A stretch of DNA of 64,000 nucleotides from Osmia lignaria lignaria (GCF_051020975.1 NW_027478162.1:19096001-19160000), one strand, 5' to 3'; shown: positions 25,501 to 39,931, numbered from the stretch's first letter. Notes: a model not told the origin generated them from the sequence alone. Translations and numbers: made by a program.

Positions 25501-25763
25501 ACATAATAGAGATACAGAAACACCGTGGCCCCTTTCTTTGAGATAACTCTGCACTATTGCGAGCTGCAAATGCCACTTCCCGCTTAGCTGTGCAGAAGAA
25601 GAACAACAAGAAGAAGAAATATCTCGAAATATGTCCGTCAGGCCCCTTCCCTTGAGATAAATCTGCAAATATCTCGGAAACGAAGCGAGCTATGGCAAAA
25701 TGCTGAGAGACCTTTTTTGTAGAGAATTATGTTTCCTACAATTTATGTTCTATGATATTTTTT
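22544..25763. repeat. 5-monomer higher-order repeat, two copies (1610 bp each)
   Basis: M71-M75 (22544-24153) and M76-M80 (24154-25763) have the same order: AGTGCGAGCCGC type, GCTGGAAATG type, GCTGCAAATG type with GAAGAGAGC, a monomer with ACCATCATAAT and GAAATGTCAC, then a GCTGCAAATG type ending in GCTGAGAGACC. Differences are point changes, for example GTGGACCC in M74 and TTTGACATAAC in M79. M80 also belongs to the next block through CTTCCCGCTTAG. Confidence 0.9.
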
Positions 25764-28700
25764 GATCAGAAGCGTAGTTCTCGAGATATATCGAGATATT
25801 TAAAAGTTCCGAAGCCGCACCAACATAATAGAGATACAGAAACACCGTGGCCCCTTTCTTTGAGATAACTCTGCACTATTGCGAGCTGTAAATGCCACTT
25901 CCAGCTTAGCTGTGCAGAAGAAGAACAACAAGAAGAAGAAATATCTCGAAATATGTCCGTTAGGCCCCTTCCCTTGAGATAAACCTGCAAATATCTCGGA
26001 AACGAAGCGAGCTATGGCAAAATGTTAAGAGACTTTATTTGTAGAGAATTAAGTTTCCTACTTTTTATGTTCTACGATATTTTTTGATCAGATGCGTAGT
26101 TCTCGAGATATATCAAGATATTTAAAAGTTCCGAAGCCGCACCAACATAATAGAGATACAGAAACACCGTGGCCCCTTTCTTTGAGATAACTCTGCACTA
26201 GTGCGAGCCGCAAATGCCACTTCCAGCTTAGCTGTGCAGAAGAAGAACAACAAGAAGAAGAAATATCTCGAAATATGTCCGTCAGGCCCCTTCCCTTGAG
26301 ATAAATCTGCAAATATCTCGGAAACGAAGCGAGCTATGGCAAAATGTTCAGAGACCTTATTTGTAGAGAATTAAGTTTCCTACTTTTTATGTTCTATGAT
26401 ATTTTTTGATCAGATGCGTAGTTCTCGAGATATATCAAGATATTTAAAAGTTCCGAAGCCGCACCAACATAATAGAGATACAGAAACACCGTGGCCCCTT
26501 TCTTTGAGATAACTCTGCACTATTGCGAGCTGGAAATGCCACTTCCAGTTTAGCTGTGCAGAAGAAGCACAACAAGAAGAAGAAATATCTCGAAATATGT
26601 CCGTCAGGCCAGTTCCTTTGAGCTGAATCTGCAAATATCTCGGAAACGAAGCGAGCTATGGCAAAATGTTGAGAGACCTTTTTTGTAGAGAATTAAGTTT
26701 CCTACTTTTTATGTTCTATGATATTTTTTGATCAGATGCGCAGTTCTCGAGATATATCAAGATATTTAAAAGTTCCGAAGCCGCACCAACATAATAGAGA
26801 TACACAAACACCGTGGCCCCTTTCTTTGAGATAACTCTGCACTATTGCGAGCTGCAAATGCCACTTCCAGCTTAGCTGTGCAGAAGAAGAACAACAAGAA
26901 GAAGAAATATCTCGAAATATGTCCGTCAGGCCCCTTCCCTTGAGATAAATCTGCAAATATCTCGGAAACGAAGAGAGCTATGGCAAAATGTTAAGAGACC
27001 TTTTTTGTAGAGAATTAAGTTTCCTACTTTTTATGTTCTATGATATTTTTTGATCAGATGCGCAGTTCTCGAGATATATCAAGATATTTAAAAGTTCCGA
27101 AGCCGCACCAACATAATAGAGATACACAAACACCGTGGCCCCTTTCTTTGAGATAACTCTGCACTATTGCGAGCTGCAAATGCCACTTCCAGCTTAGCTG
27201 TGCAGAAGAAGAACAACAAGAAGAAGAAATATCTCGAAATATGTCCGTCAGGCCCCTTCCCTTGAGATAAATCTGCAAATATCTCGGAAACGAAGAGAGC
27301 TATGGCAAAATGTTAAGAGACCTTTTTTGTAGAGAATTAAGTTTCCTACTTTTTATGTTCTATGATATTTTTTGATCAGATGCGCAGTTCTCGAGATATA
27401 TCAAGATATTTAAAAGTTCCGAAGCCGCACCAACATAATAGAGATACAGAAACACCGTGGCCCCTTTCTTTGAGATAACTCTGCACTATTGCGAGCTGGA
27501 AATGCCACTTCCAGTTTACCTGTGCAGAAGAAGAACAACAAGAAGAAGAAATATCTCGAAATATGTCCGTTAGGCCCCTTCCCTTGAGATAAATCTGCAA
27601 ATATCTCGGAAAAGAAGCGAGCTATGGCAAAATGTTAAGAGACCTTTTTTGTAGAGAATTAAGTTTCCTACTTTTTATGTTCTATGATATTTTCTGATCA
27701 GATGCGCAGTTCTCGAGATATATCAAGATATTTAAAAGTTCCGAAGCCGCACCAACATAATAGAGATACAGAAACACCGTGGCCCCTTTCTTTGAGATAA
27801 CTCTGCACTAGTGCGGGCCGCAAATGCCACTTCCAGCTTAGCTGTGCAGAAGAAGAACAACAAGAAGAAGAAATATCTCGAAATATGTCCGTCAGGCCCC
27901 TTCCCTTGAGATAAATCTGCAAATATCTCGGAAACGAAGCGAGCTATGGCAAAATGTTCAGAGACCTTATTTGTAGAGAATTAAGTTTCCTACTTTTTAT
28001 GTTCTATGATATTTTTTGATCAGATGCGTAGTTCTCGAGATATATCAAGATATTTAAAAGTTCCGAAGCCGCACCAACATAATAGAGATACAGAAACACC
28101 GTGGCCCCTTTCTTTGAGATAACTCTGCACTATTGCGAGCTGGAAATGCCACTTCCAGTTTAGCTGTGCAGAAGAAGAACAACAAGAAGAAGAAATATCT
28201 CGAAATATGTCCGATAGGCCCCTTCCCTTGAGATAAATCTGCAAATATCTCGGAAACGAAGCAAGCTATGGCAAAATGTTAAGAGACCTTTTTTGTAGAG
28301 AATTAAGTTTCCTACTTTTTATGTTCTATGATATTTTTTGATCAGATGCGCAGTTCTCGAGATATATCAAGATATTTAAAAGTTCCGAAGCCGCACCAAC
28401 ATAATAGAGATACAGAAACACCGTGGCTCCTTTCTTTGAGATAACTCTGCACTATTGCGAGCTGGAAATGCCACTTCCAGTTTAGCTGTGCAGAAGAAGG
28501 ACAACAAGAAGAAGAAATATCTCGAAATATGTCCGTTAGGCCCCTTCCCTTGAGATAAACCTGCAAATATCTCGGAAACGAAGCGAGCTATGGCAAAATG
28601 TTAAGAGACCTTTTTTGTAGAGAATTAAGTTTTCTACTTTTTATGTTCTATGATATTTTTTGATCAGATGCGCAGTTCTCGAGATATATCAAGATATTTA

Positions 28701-28983
28701 AAAGTTCCGAAGCCGCACCAACATAATAGATATACAGAAACACCGTGGCTCCTTTCTTTGAGATAACTCTGCACTATTGCGAGCTGGAAATGCCACTTCC
28801 AGTTTAGCTGTGCAGAAGAAGGACAACAAGAAGAAGAAATATCTCGAAATATGTCCGTTAGGCCCCTTCCCTTGAGATAAACCTGCAAATATCTCGGAAA
28901 CGAAGCGAGCTATGGCAAAATGTTAAGAGACCTTTTTTGTAGAGAATTAAGTTTCCTACTTTTTATGTTCTATGATATTTTTT
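25442..28983. repeat. 10-monomer higher-order repeat, copy 1, with one extra monomer (3542 bp)
   Basis: M80-M90. The first ten monomers match copies 2 and 3 in order. Markers are CTTCCCGCTTAG, GAGACTTTATTTG with TTCTACGAT, GTTCAGAGACC, GAAGCACAAC with CCAGTTCC, GATACACAAAC twice, TTTACCTGTGC with GGAAAAGAAG, TATTTTCTGATC with GTGCGGGCC, GTCCGATAGG with GAAGCAAGC, and GAAGGACAAC. The eleventh monomer (28662) is a near-copy of the tenth. Confidence 0.95.
28340..28983. repeat. Single-monomer duplication inside copy 1 (M89-M90)
   Basis: Both monomers carry GTGGCTCCTTTC, GAAGGACAAC, CCGTTAGG and AAACCTGC. M90 differs by ATAGATATACAG (M89 has ATAGAGATACAG), and the tail of M89 reads AGTTTTCTAC. 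Copies 2 and 3 have only one such monomer, so the unit was either duplicated here or lost before the other copies formed. Confidence 0.92.
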
Positions 28984-31900
28984 GATCAGATGCGCAGTTC
29001 TCGAGATATATCAAGATATTTAAAAGTTCCGAAGCCGCACCAACATAATAGAGATACAGAAACACCGTGGCCCCTTTCTTTGAGATAACTCTGCACTATT
29101 GCGAGCTGCAAATGCCACTTCCCGCTTAGCTGTGCAGAAGAAGAACAACAAGAAGAAGAAATATCTCGAAATATGTCCGTCAGGCCCCTTCCCTTGAGAT
29201 AAATCTGCAAATATCTCGGAAACGAAGCGAGCTATGGCAAAATGCTGAGAGACCTTTTTTGTAGAGAATTATGTTTCCTACAATTTATGTTCTATGATAT
29301 TTTTTGATCAGAAGCGTAGTTCTCGAGATATATCGAGATATTTAAAAGTTCCGAAGCCGCACCAACATAATAGAGATACAGAAACACCGTGGCCCCTTTC
29401 TTTGAGATAACTCTGCACTATTGCGAGCTGTAAATGCCACTTCCAGCTTAGCTGTGCAGAAGAAGAACAACAAGAAGAAGAAATATCTCGAAATATGTCC
29501 GTTAGGCCCCTTCCCTTGAGATAAACCTGCAAATATCTCGGAAACGAAGCGAGCTATGGCAAAATGTTAAGAGACTTTATTTGTAGAGAATTAAGTTTCC
29601 TACTTTTTATGTTCTACGATATTTTTTGATCAGATGCGTAGTTCTCGAGATATATCAAGATATTTAAAAGTTCCGAAGCCGCACCAACATAATAGAGATA
29701 CAGAAACACCGTGGCCCCTTTCTTTGAGATAACTCTGCACTAGTGCGAGCCGCAAATGCCACTTCCAGCTTAGCTGTGCAGAAGAAGAACAACAAGAAGA
29801 AGAAATATCTCGAAATATGTCCGTCAGGCCCCTTCCCTTGAGATAAATCTGCAAATATCTCGGAAACGAAGCGAGCTATGGCAAAATGTTCAGAGACCTT
29901 ATTTGTAGAGAATTAAGTTTCCTACTTTTTATGTTCTATGATATTTTTTGATCAGATGCGTAGTTCTCGAGATATATCAAGATATTTAAAAGTTCCGAAG
30001 CCGCACCAACATAATAGAGATACAGAAACACCGTGGCCCCTTTCTTTGAGATAACTCTGCACTATTGCGAGCTGGAAATGCCACTTCCAGTTTAGCTGTG
30101 CAGAAGAAGCACAACAAGAAGAAGAAATATCTCGAAATATGTCCGTCAGGCCAGTTCCTTTGAGCTGAATCTGCAAATATCTCGGAAACGAAGCGAGCTA
30201 TGGCAAAATGTTGAGAGACCTTTTTTGTAGAGAATTAAGTTTCCTACTTTTTATGTTCTATGATATTTTTTGATCAGATGCGCAGTTCTCGAGATATATC
30301 AAGATATTTAAAAGTTCCGAAGCCGCACCAACATAATAGAGATACACAAACACCGTGGCCCCTTTCTTTGAGATAACTCTGCACTATTGCGAGCTGCAAA
30401 TGCCACTTCCAGCTTAGCTGTGCAGAAGAAGAACAACAAGAAGAAGAAATATCTCGAAATATGTCCGTCAGGCCCCTTCCCTTGAGATAAATCTGCAAAT
30501 ATCTCGGAAACGAAGAGAGCTATGGCAAAATGTTAAGAGACCTTTTTTGTAGAGAATTAAGTTTCCTACTTTTTATGTTCTATGATATTTTTTGATCAGA
30601 TGCGCAGTTCTCGAGATATATCAAGATATTTAAAAGTTCCGAAGCCGCACCAACATAATAGAGATACACAAACACCGTGGCCCCTTTCTTTGAGATAACT
30701 CTGCACTATTGCGAGCTGCAAATGCCACTTCCAGCTTAGCTGTGCAGAAGAAGAACAACAAGAAGAAGAAATATCTCGAAATATGTCCGTCAGGCCCCTT
30801 CCCTTGAGATAAATCTGCAAATATCTCGGAAACGAAGAGAGCTATGGCAAAATGTTAAGAGACCTTTTTTGTAGAGAATTAAGTTTCCTACTTTTTATGT
30901 TCTATGATATTTTTTGATCAGATGCGCAGTTCTCGAGATATATCAAGATATTTAAAAGTTCCGAAGCCGCACCAACATAATAGAGATACAGAAACACCGT
31001 GGCCCCTTTCTTTGAGATAACTCTGCACTATTGCGAGCTGGAAATGCCACTTCCAGTTTACCTGTGCAGAAGAAGAACAACAAGAAGAAGAAATATCTCG
31101 AAATATGTCCGTTAGGCCCCTTCCCTTGAGATAAATCTGCAAATATCTCGGAAAAGAAGCGAGCTATGGCAAAATGTTAAGAGACCTTTTTTGTAGAGAA
31201 TTAAGTTTCCTACTTTTTATGTTCTATGATATTTTCTGATCAGATGCGCAGTTCTCGAGATATATCAAGATATTTAAAAGTTCCGAAGCCGCACCAACAT
31301 AATAGAGATACAGAAACACCGTGGCCCCTTTCTTTGAGATAACTCTGCACTAGTGCGGGCCGCAAATGCCACTTCCAGCTTAGCTGTGCAGAAGAAGAAC
31401 AACAAGAAGAAGAAATATCTCGAAATATGTCCGTCAGGCCCCTTCCCTTGAGATAAATCTGCAAATATCTCGGAAACGAAGCGAGCTATGGCAAAATGTT
31501 CAGAGACCTTATTTGTAGAGAATTAAGTTTCCTACTTTTTATGTTCTATGATATTTTTTGATCAGATGCGTAGTTCTCGAGATATATCAAGATATTTAAA
31601 AGTTCCGAAGCCGCACCAACATAATAGAGATACAGAAACACCGTGGCCCCTTTCTTTGAGATAACTCTGCACTATTGCGAGCTGGAAATGCCACTTCCAG
31701 TTTAGCTGTGCAGAAGAAGAACAACAAGAAGAAGAAATATCTCGAAATATGTCCGATAGGCCCCTTCCCTTGAGATAAATCTGCAAATATCTCGGAAACG
31801 AAGCAAGCTATGGCAAAATGTTAAGAGACCTTTTTTGTAGAGAATTAAGTTTCCTACTTTTTATGTTCTATGATATTTTTTGATCAGATGCGCAGTTCTC

Positions 31901-32203
31901 GAGATATATCAAGATATTTAAAAGTTCCGAAGCCGCACCAACATAATAGAGATACAGAAACACCGTGGCTCCTTTCTTTGAGATAACTCTGCACTATTGC
32001 GAGCTGGAAATGCCACTTCCAGTTTAGCTGTGCAGAAGAAGGACAACAAGAAGAAGAAATATCTCGAAATATGTCCGTTAGGCCCCTTCCCTTGAGATAA
32101 ACCTGCAAATATCTCGGAAACGAAGCGAGCTATGGCAAAATGTTAAGAGACCTTTTTTGTAGAGAATTAAGTTTCCTACTTTTTATGTTCTATGATATTT
32201 TTT
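28984..32203. repeat. 10-monomer higher-order repeat, copy 2 (3220 bp)
   Basis: M91-M100. Every rare marker checked by eye in copy 1 is at the matching place here, and I saw no difference from copy 3. Such near-identity over 3.2 kb, against a few percent difference between neighbouring monomers, indicates a recent multi-monomer amplification. Confidence 0.95.
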
Positions 32204-35200
32204 GATCAGATGCGCAGTTCTCGAGATATATCAAGATATTTAAAAGTTCCGAAGCCGCACCAACATAATAGAGATACAGAAACACCGTGGCCCCTTTCTT
32301 TGAGATAACTCTGCACTATTGCGAGCTGCAAATGCCACTTCCCGCTTAGCTGTGCAGAAGAAGAACAACAAGAAGAAGAAATATCTCGAAATATGTCCGT
32401 CAGGCCCCTTCCCTTGAGATAAATCTGCAAATATCTCGGAAACGAAGCGAGCTATGGCAAAATGCTGAGAGACCTTTTTTGTAGAGAATTATGTTTCCTA
32501 CAATTTATGTTCTATGATATTTTTTGATCAGAAGCGTAGTTCTCGAGATATATCGAGATATTTAAAAGTTCCGAAGCCGCACCAACATAATAGAGATACA
32601 GAAACACCGTGGCCCCTTTCTTTGAGATAACTCTGCACTATTGCGAGCTGTAAATGCCACTTCCAGCTTAGCTGTGCAGAAGAAGAACAACAAGAAGAAG
32701 AAATATCTCGAAATATGTCCGTTAGGCCCCTTCCCTTGAGATAAACCTGCAAATATCTCGGAAACGAAGCGAGCTATGGCAAAATGTTAAGAGACTTTAT
32801 TTGTAGAGAATTAAGTTTCCTACTTTTTATGTTCTACGATATTTTTTGATCAGATGCGTAGTTCTCGAGATATATCAAGATATTTAAAAGTTCCGAAGCC
32901 GCACCAACATAATAGAGATACAGAAACACCGTGGCCCCTTTCTTTGAGATAACTCTGCACTAGTGCGAGCCGCAAATGCCACTTCCAGCTTAGCTGTGCA
33001 GAAGAAGAACAACAAGAAGAAGAAATATCTCGAAATATGTCCGTCAGGCCCCTTCCCTTGAGATAAATCTGCAAATATCTCGGAAACGAAGCGAGCTATG
33101 GCAAAATGTTCAGAGACCTTATTTGTAGAGAATTAAGTTTCCTACTTTTTATGTTCTATGATATTTTTTGATCAGATGCGTAGTTCTCGAGATATATCAA
33201 GATATTTAAAAGTTCCGAAGCCGCACCAACATAATAGAGATACAGAAACACCGTGGCCCCTTTCTTTGAGATAACTCTGCACTATTGCGAGCTGGAAATG
33301 CCACTTCCAGTTTAGCTGTGCAGAAGAAGCACAACAAGAAGAAGAAATATCTCGAAATATGTCCGTCAGGCCAGTTCCTTTGAGCTGAATCTGCAAATAT
33401 CTCGGAAACGAAGCGAGCTATGGCAAAATGTTGAGAGACCTTTTTTGTAGAGAATTAAGTTTCCTACTTTTTATGTTCTATGATATTTTTTGATCAGATG
33501 CGCAGTTCTCGAGATATATCAAGATATTTAAAAGTTCCGAAGCCGCACCAACATAATAGAGATACACAAACACCGTGGCCCCTTTCTTTGAGATAACTCT
33601 GCACTATTGCGAGCTGCAAATGCCACTTCCAGCTTAGCTGTGCAGAAGAAGAACAACAAGAAGAAGAAATATCTCGAAATATGTCCGTCAGGCCCCTTCC
33701 CTTGAGATAAATCTGCAAATATCTCGGAAACGAAGAGAGCTATGGCAAAATGTTAAGAGACCTTTTTTGTAGAGAATTAAGTTTCCTACTTTTTATGTTC
33801 TATGATATTTTTTGATCAGATGCGCAGTTCTCGAGATATATCAAGATATTTAAAAGTTCCGAAGCCGCACCAACATAATAGAGATACACAAACACCGTGG
33901 CCCCTTTCTTTGAGATAACTCTGCACTATTGCGAGCTGCAAATGCCACTTCCAGCTTAGCTGTGCAGAAGAAGAACAACAAGAAGAAGAAATATCTCGAA
34001 ATATGTCCGTCAGGCCCCTTCCCTTGAGATAAATCTGCAAATATCTCGGAAACGAAGAGAGCTATGGCAAAATGTTAAGAGACCTTTTTTGTAGAGAATT
34101 AAGTTTCCTACTTTTTATGTTCTATGATATTTTTTGATCAGATGCGCAGTTCTCGAGATATATCAAGATATTTAAAAGTTCCGAAGCCGCACCAACATAA
34201 TAGAGATACAGAAACACCGTGGCCCCTTTCTTTGAGATAACTCTGCACTATTGCGAGCTGGAAATGCCACTTCCAGTTTACCTGTGCAGAAGAAGAACAA
34301 CAAGAAGAAGAAATATCTCGAAATATGTCCGTTAGGCCCCTTCCCTTGAGATAAATCTGCAAATATCTCGGAAAAGAAGCGAGCTATGGCAAAATGTTAA
34401 GAGACCTTTTTTGTAGAGAATTAAGTTTCCTACTTTTTATGTTCTATGATATTTTCTGATCAGATGCGCAGTTCTCGAGATATATCAAGATATTTAAAAG
34501 TTCCGAAGCCGCACCAACATAATAGAGATACAGAAACACCGTGGCCCCTTTCTTTGAGATAACTCTGCACTAGTGCGGGCCGCAAATGCCACTTCCAGCT
34601 TAGCTGTGCAGAAGAAGAACAACAAGAAGAAGAAATATCTCGAAATATGTCCGTCAGGCCCCTTCCCTTGAGATAAATCTGCAAATATCTCGGAAACGAA
34701 GCGAGCTATGGCAAAATGTTCAGAGACCTTATTTGTAGAGAATTAAGTTTCCTACTTTTTATGTTCTATGATATTTTTTGATCAGATGCGTAGTTCTCGA
34801 GATATATCAAGATATTTAAAAGTTCCGAAGCCGCACCAACATAATAGAGATACAGAAACACCGTGGCCCCTTTCTTTGAGATAACTCTGCACTATTGCGA
34901 GCTGGAAATGCCACTTCCAGTTTAGCTGTGCAGAAGAAGAACAACAAGAAGAAGAAATATCTCGAAATATGTCCGATAGGCCCCTTCCCTTGAGATAAAT
35001 CTGCAAATATCTCGGAAACGAAGCAAGCTATGGCAAAATGTTAAGAGACCTTTTTTGTAGAGAATTAAGTTTCCTACTTTTTATGTTCTATGATATTTTT
35101 TGATCAGATGCGCAGTTCTCGAGATATATCAAGATATTTAAAAGTTCCGAAGCCGCACCAACATAATAGAGATACAGAAACACCGTGGCTCCTTTCTTTG

Positions 35201-35423
35201 AGATAACTCTGCACTATTGCGAGCTGGAAATGCCACTTCCAGTTTAGCTGTGCAGAAGAAGGACAACAAGAAGAAGAAATATCTCGAAATATGTCCGTTA
35301 GGCCCCTTCCCTTGAGATAAACCTGCAAATATCTCGGAAACGAAGCGAGCTATGGCAAAATGTTAAGAGACCTTTTTTGTAGAGAATTAAGTTTCCTACT
35401 TTTTATGTTCTATGATATTTTTT
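32204..35423. repeat. 10-monomer higher-order repeat, copy 3 (3220 bp)
   Basis: M101-M110, with the same ten monomers and markers as copy 2. The next monomer (M111, 35424) matches the first monomer of the unit only up to about rel 116, then switches to the AGTGCGAGCC type. That switch marks the right end of the block. Confidence 0.95.
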
Positions 35424-37033
35424 GATCAGATGCGCAGTTCTCGAGATATATCAAGATATTTAAAAGTTCCGAAGCCGCACCAACATAATAGAGATACAGA
35501 AACACCGTGGCCCCTTTCTTTGAGATAACTCTGCACTAGTGCGAGCCGCAAATGCCACTTCCAGCTTAGCTGTGCAGAAGAAGAACAACAAGAAGAAGAA
35601 ATATCTCGAAATATGTCCGTCAGGCCCCTTCCCTTGAGATAAATCTGCAAATATCTCGGAAACGAAACGAGCTATGGCAAAATGTTGAGAGACCTTATTT
35701 GTAGAGAATTAAGTTTCCTACTTTTTATGTTCTATGATATTTTTTGATCAGATGCGTAGTTCTCGAGATATATGAAGATATTTAAAAGTTCCGAAGCCGC
35801 ACCAACATAATAGAGATACAGAAACACCGTGGCCCCTTTCTTTGAGATAACTCTGCACTATTGCGAGCTGGAAATGCCACTTCCAGTTTAGCTGTGCAGA
35901 AGAAGAACAACAAGAAGAAGAAATATCTCGAAATATGTCCGTTAGGCCCCTTCCCTTGAGATAAATCTGCAAATATCTCGGAAACGAAGCGAGCTATGGC
36001 AAAATGTTAAGAGACCTTTTTTGTAGAGAATTAAGTTTCCTACTTTTTATGTTCTATGATATTTTTTGATCAGATGCGCAGTTCTCGAGATATATCAAGA
36101 TATTTAAAAGTTCCGAAGCCGCACCAACATAATAGAGATACAGAAACACCGTGGCCCCTTTCTTTGAGATAACTCTGCACTAGTGCGAGCCGCAAATGCC
36201 ACTTCCAGCTTAGCTGTGCAGAAGAAGAACAACAAGAAGAAGAAATATCTCGAAATATGTCCGTTAGGCCCCTTCCCTTGAGATAAACCTGCAAATATCT
36301 CGGAAACGAAGCGAGCTATGGCAAAATGTTAAGAGACTTTATTTGTAGAGAATTAAGTTTCCTACTTTTTATGTTCTATGATATTTTTTGATCAGATGCG
36401 TAGTTCTCGAGATATATGAAGATATTTAAAAGTTCCGAAGCCGCACCAACATAATAGAGATACAGAAACACCGTGGCTCCTTTCTTTGAGATAACTCTGC
36501 ACTATTGCGAGCTGGAAATGCCACTTCCAGTTTAGCTGTGCAGAAGAAGAACAACAAGAAGAAGAAATATCTCGAAATATGTCCGTTAGGCCCCTTCCCT
36601 TGAGATAAACCTGCAAATATCTCGGAAACGAAGCGAGCTATGGCAAAATGTTAAGAGACCTTTTTTGTAGAGAATTAAGTTTCCTACTTTTTATGTTCTA
36701 TGATATTTTTTGATCAGATGCGCAGTTCTCGAGATATATCAAGATATTTAAAAGTTCCGAAGCCGCACCAGCATAATAGAGATACAGAAACACCGTGGCC
36801 CCTTTCTTTGAGATAACTCTGCACTATTGCGAGCTGGAAATGCCACTTCCAGTTTAGCTGTGCAGAAGAAGAACAACAAGAAGAAGAAATATCTCGAAAT
36901 ATGTCCGTTAGGCCCCTTCCCTTGAGATATATCTGCAAATATCTCGGAAACGAAGCGAGCTATGGCAAAATGTTAAGAGACCTTTTTTGTAGAGAATTAA
37001 GTTTCCTACTTTTTATGTTGTATGATATTTTTT
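35424..37033. repeat. Monomers M111-M115, mosaic segment
   Basis: M111 (GAAACGAAACG, GTTGAGAGACCTTATTTG) and M112 (ATATATGAAGATATT) match M128-M129, 5474 bp or 17 monomers downstream. With M108-M110 matching M125-M127 at the same offset, this segment spans the edge of an older 17-monomer repeat. M113-M114 repeat the same alternation, M114 again with ATATATGAAG. Confidence 0.88.
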
Positions 37034-39931
37034 GATCAGATGCGCAGTTCTCGAGATATATCACGATATTTAAAAGTTCCGAAGCCGCACCAACATAATA
37101 GAGATACAGAAACACCGTGGCCCCTTTCTTTGAGATAACTCTGCACTATTGCGAGCTGCAAATGCCACTTCCAGCTTAGCTGTGCAGAAGAAGAACAACA
37201 AGAAGAAGAAATATCTCGAAATATGTCCGTCAGGCCCCTTCCCTTGAGATAAATCTGCAAATATCTCGGAAACGAAGCGAGCTATGGCAAAATGTTAAGA
37301 GACCTTTTTTGTAGAGAATTAAGTTTCCTACTTTTTATGTTCTATGATATTTTTTGATCAGATGCGCAGTTCTCGAGATATATCAAGATATTTAAAAGTT
37401 CCGAAGCCGCACCAACATAATAGAGATACAGAAACACCGTGGCCCCTTTCTTTGAGATAACTCTGCACTATTGCGAGCTGTAAATGCCACTTCCAGCTTA
37501 CCTGTGCAGAAGAAGAACAACAAGAAGAAGAAATATCTCGAAATATGTCCGTTAGGCCCCTTCCCTTGAGATAAACCTGCAAATATCTCGGAAACGAAGC
37601 GAGCTATGGCAAAATGTTAAGAGACTTTATTTGTAGAGAATTAAGTTTCCTACTTTTTATGTTCTACGATATTTTTTGATCAGATGCGTAGTTCTCGAGA
37701 TATATCAAGATATTTAAAAGTTCCGAAGCCGCACCAACATAATAGAGATACAGAAACACCGTGGCTCCTTTCTTTGAGATAACTCTGCACTATTGCGAGC
37801 TGGAAATGCCACTTCCAGTTTTCCTGTGCAGAAGAAGAACAACAAGAAGAAGAAATATCTCGAAATATGTCCGTTAGGCCCCTTCCCTTGAGATAAATCT
37901 GCAAATATCTCGGAAACGAAGCGAGCTATGGCAAAATGTTAAGAGACCTTTTTTGTAGAGAATTAAGTTTCCTACTTTTTATGTTCTATGATATTTTTTG
38001 ATCAGATGCGCAGTTCTCGAGATATATCAAGATATTTAAAAGTTCCGAAGCCGCACCAACATAATAGAGATACAGAAACACCGTGGCCCCTTTCTTTGAG
38101 ATAACTCTGCACTATTGCGAGCTGCAAATGCCACTTCCAGCTTAGCTGTGCAGAAGAAGAACAACAAGAAGAAGAAATATCTCGAAATATGTCCGTCAGG
38201 CCCCTTCCCTTGAGATAAATCTGCAAATATCTCGGAAACGAAGAGAGCTATGGCAAAATGTTAAGAGACCTTTTTTGTAGAGAATTAAGTTTCCTACTTT
38301 TTATGTTCTATGATATTTTTTGATCAGATGCGCAGTTCTCGAGATATATCAAGATATTTAAAAGTTCCGAAGCCGCACCAACATAATAGAGATACAGAAA
38401 CACCGTGGCCCCTTTCTTTGAGATAACTCTGCACTATTGCGAGCTGTAAATGCCACTTCCAGCTTAGCTGTGCAGAAGAAGAACAACAAGAAGAAGAAAT
38501 ATCTCGAAATATGTCCGTTAGGCCCCTTCCCTTGAGATAAACCTGCAAATATCTCGGAAACGAAGCGAGCTATGGCAAAATGTTAAGAGACTTTATTTGT
38601 AGAGAATTAAGTTTCCTACTTTTTATGTTCTACGATATTTTTTGATCAGATGCGTAGTTCTCGAGATATATCAAGATATTTAAAAGTTCCGAAGCCGCAC
38701 CAACATAATAGAGATACAGAAACACCGTGGCTCCTTTCTTTGAGATAACTCTGCACTATTGCGAGCTGGAAATGCCACTTCCAGTTTACCTGTGCAGAAG
38801 AAGAACAACAAGAAGAAGAAATATCTCGAAATATGTCCGTTAGGCCCCTTCCCTTGAGATAAATCTGCAAATATCTCGGAAACGAAGCGAGCTATGGCAA
38901 AATGTTAAGAGACCTTTTTTGTAGCGAATTAAGTTTCCTACTTTTCATGTTCTACGATATTTTTTGATCAGATGCGTAGTTCTCGAGATATATCAAGATA
39001 TTTAAAAGTTCCGAAGCCGCACCAACATAATAGAGATACAGAAACACCGTGGCCCCTTTCTTTGAGATAACTCTGCACTATTGCGAGCTGGAAATGCCAC
39101 TTCCAGTTTAGCTGTGCAGAAGAAGAACAACAAGAAGAAGAAATATCTCGAAATATGTCCGTTAGGCCCCTTCCCTTGAGATAAATCTGCAAATATCTCG
39201 GAAACGAAGCGAGCTATGGCAAAATGTTAAGAGACCTTTTTTGTAGAGAATTAAGTTTCCTACTTTTTATGTTCTATGATATTTTTTGATCAGATGCGCA
39301 GTTCTCGAGATATATCAAGATATTTAAAAGTTCCGAAGCCGCACCAGCATAATAGAGATACAGAAACACCGTGGCCCCTTTCTTTGAGATAACTCTGCAC
39401 TATTGCGAGCTGGAAATGCCACTTCCAGTTTAGCTGTGCAGAAGAAGAACAACAAGAAGAAGAAATATCTCGAAATATGTCCGTTAGGCCCCTTCCCTTG
39501 AGATAAATCTGCAAATATCTCGGAAACGAAGCGAGCTATGGCAAAATGTTAAGAGACTTTATTTGTAGAGAATTAAGTTTCCTACTTTTTATGTTCTACG
39601 ATATTTTTTGATCAGATGCGTAGTTCTCGAGATATATCAAGATATTTAAAAGTTCCGAAGCCGCACCAACATAATAGAGATACAGAAACACCGTGGCTCC
39701 TTTCTTTGAGATAACTCTGCACTATTGCTAGCTGGAAATGCCACTTCCAGTTTACCTGTGCAGAAGAAGAACAACAAGAAGAAGAAATATCTCGAAATAT
39801 GTCCGTTAGGCCCCTTCCCTTGAGATAAATCTGCAAATATCTCGGAAACGAAGCGAGCTATGGCAAAATGTTAAGAGACCTTTTTTGTAGAGAATTAAGT
39901 TTCCTACTTTTTATGTTCTATGATATTTTTT
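37034..39931. repeat. 3-monomer higher-order repeat, partly decayed (period 966 bp)
   Basis: M116-M118, M119-M121 and M122-M124 line up. The second member of the first two triplets has GCTGTAAATG, AAACCTGC and a GAGACTTTATTTG / TTCTACGAT tail. The third member has GTGGCTCCTTTC with CCTGTGCAG. The third triplet keeps only part of the pattern. M121 has a GTAGCGAATT and CTTTTCATG tail that reappears at the end of M131 (about 42142-42170), ten monomers away. Confidence 0.87.
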
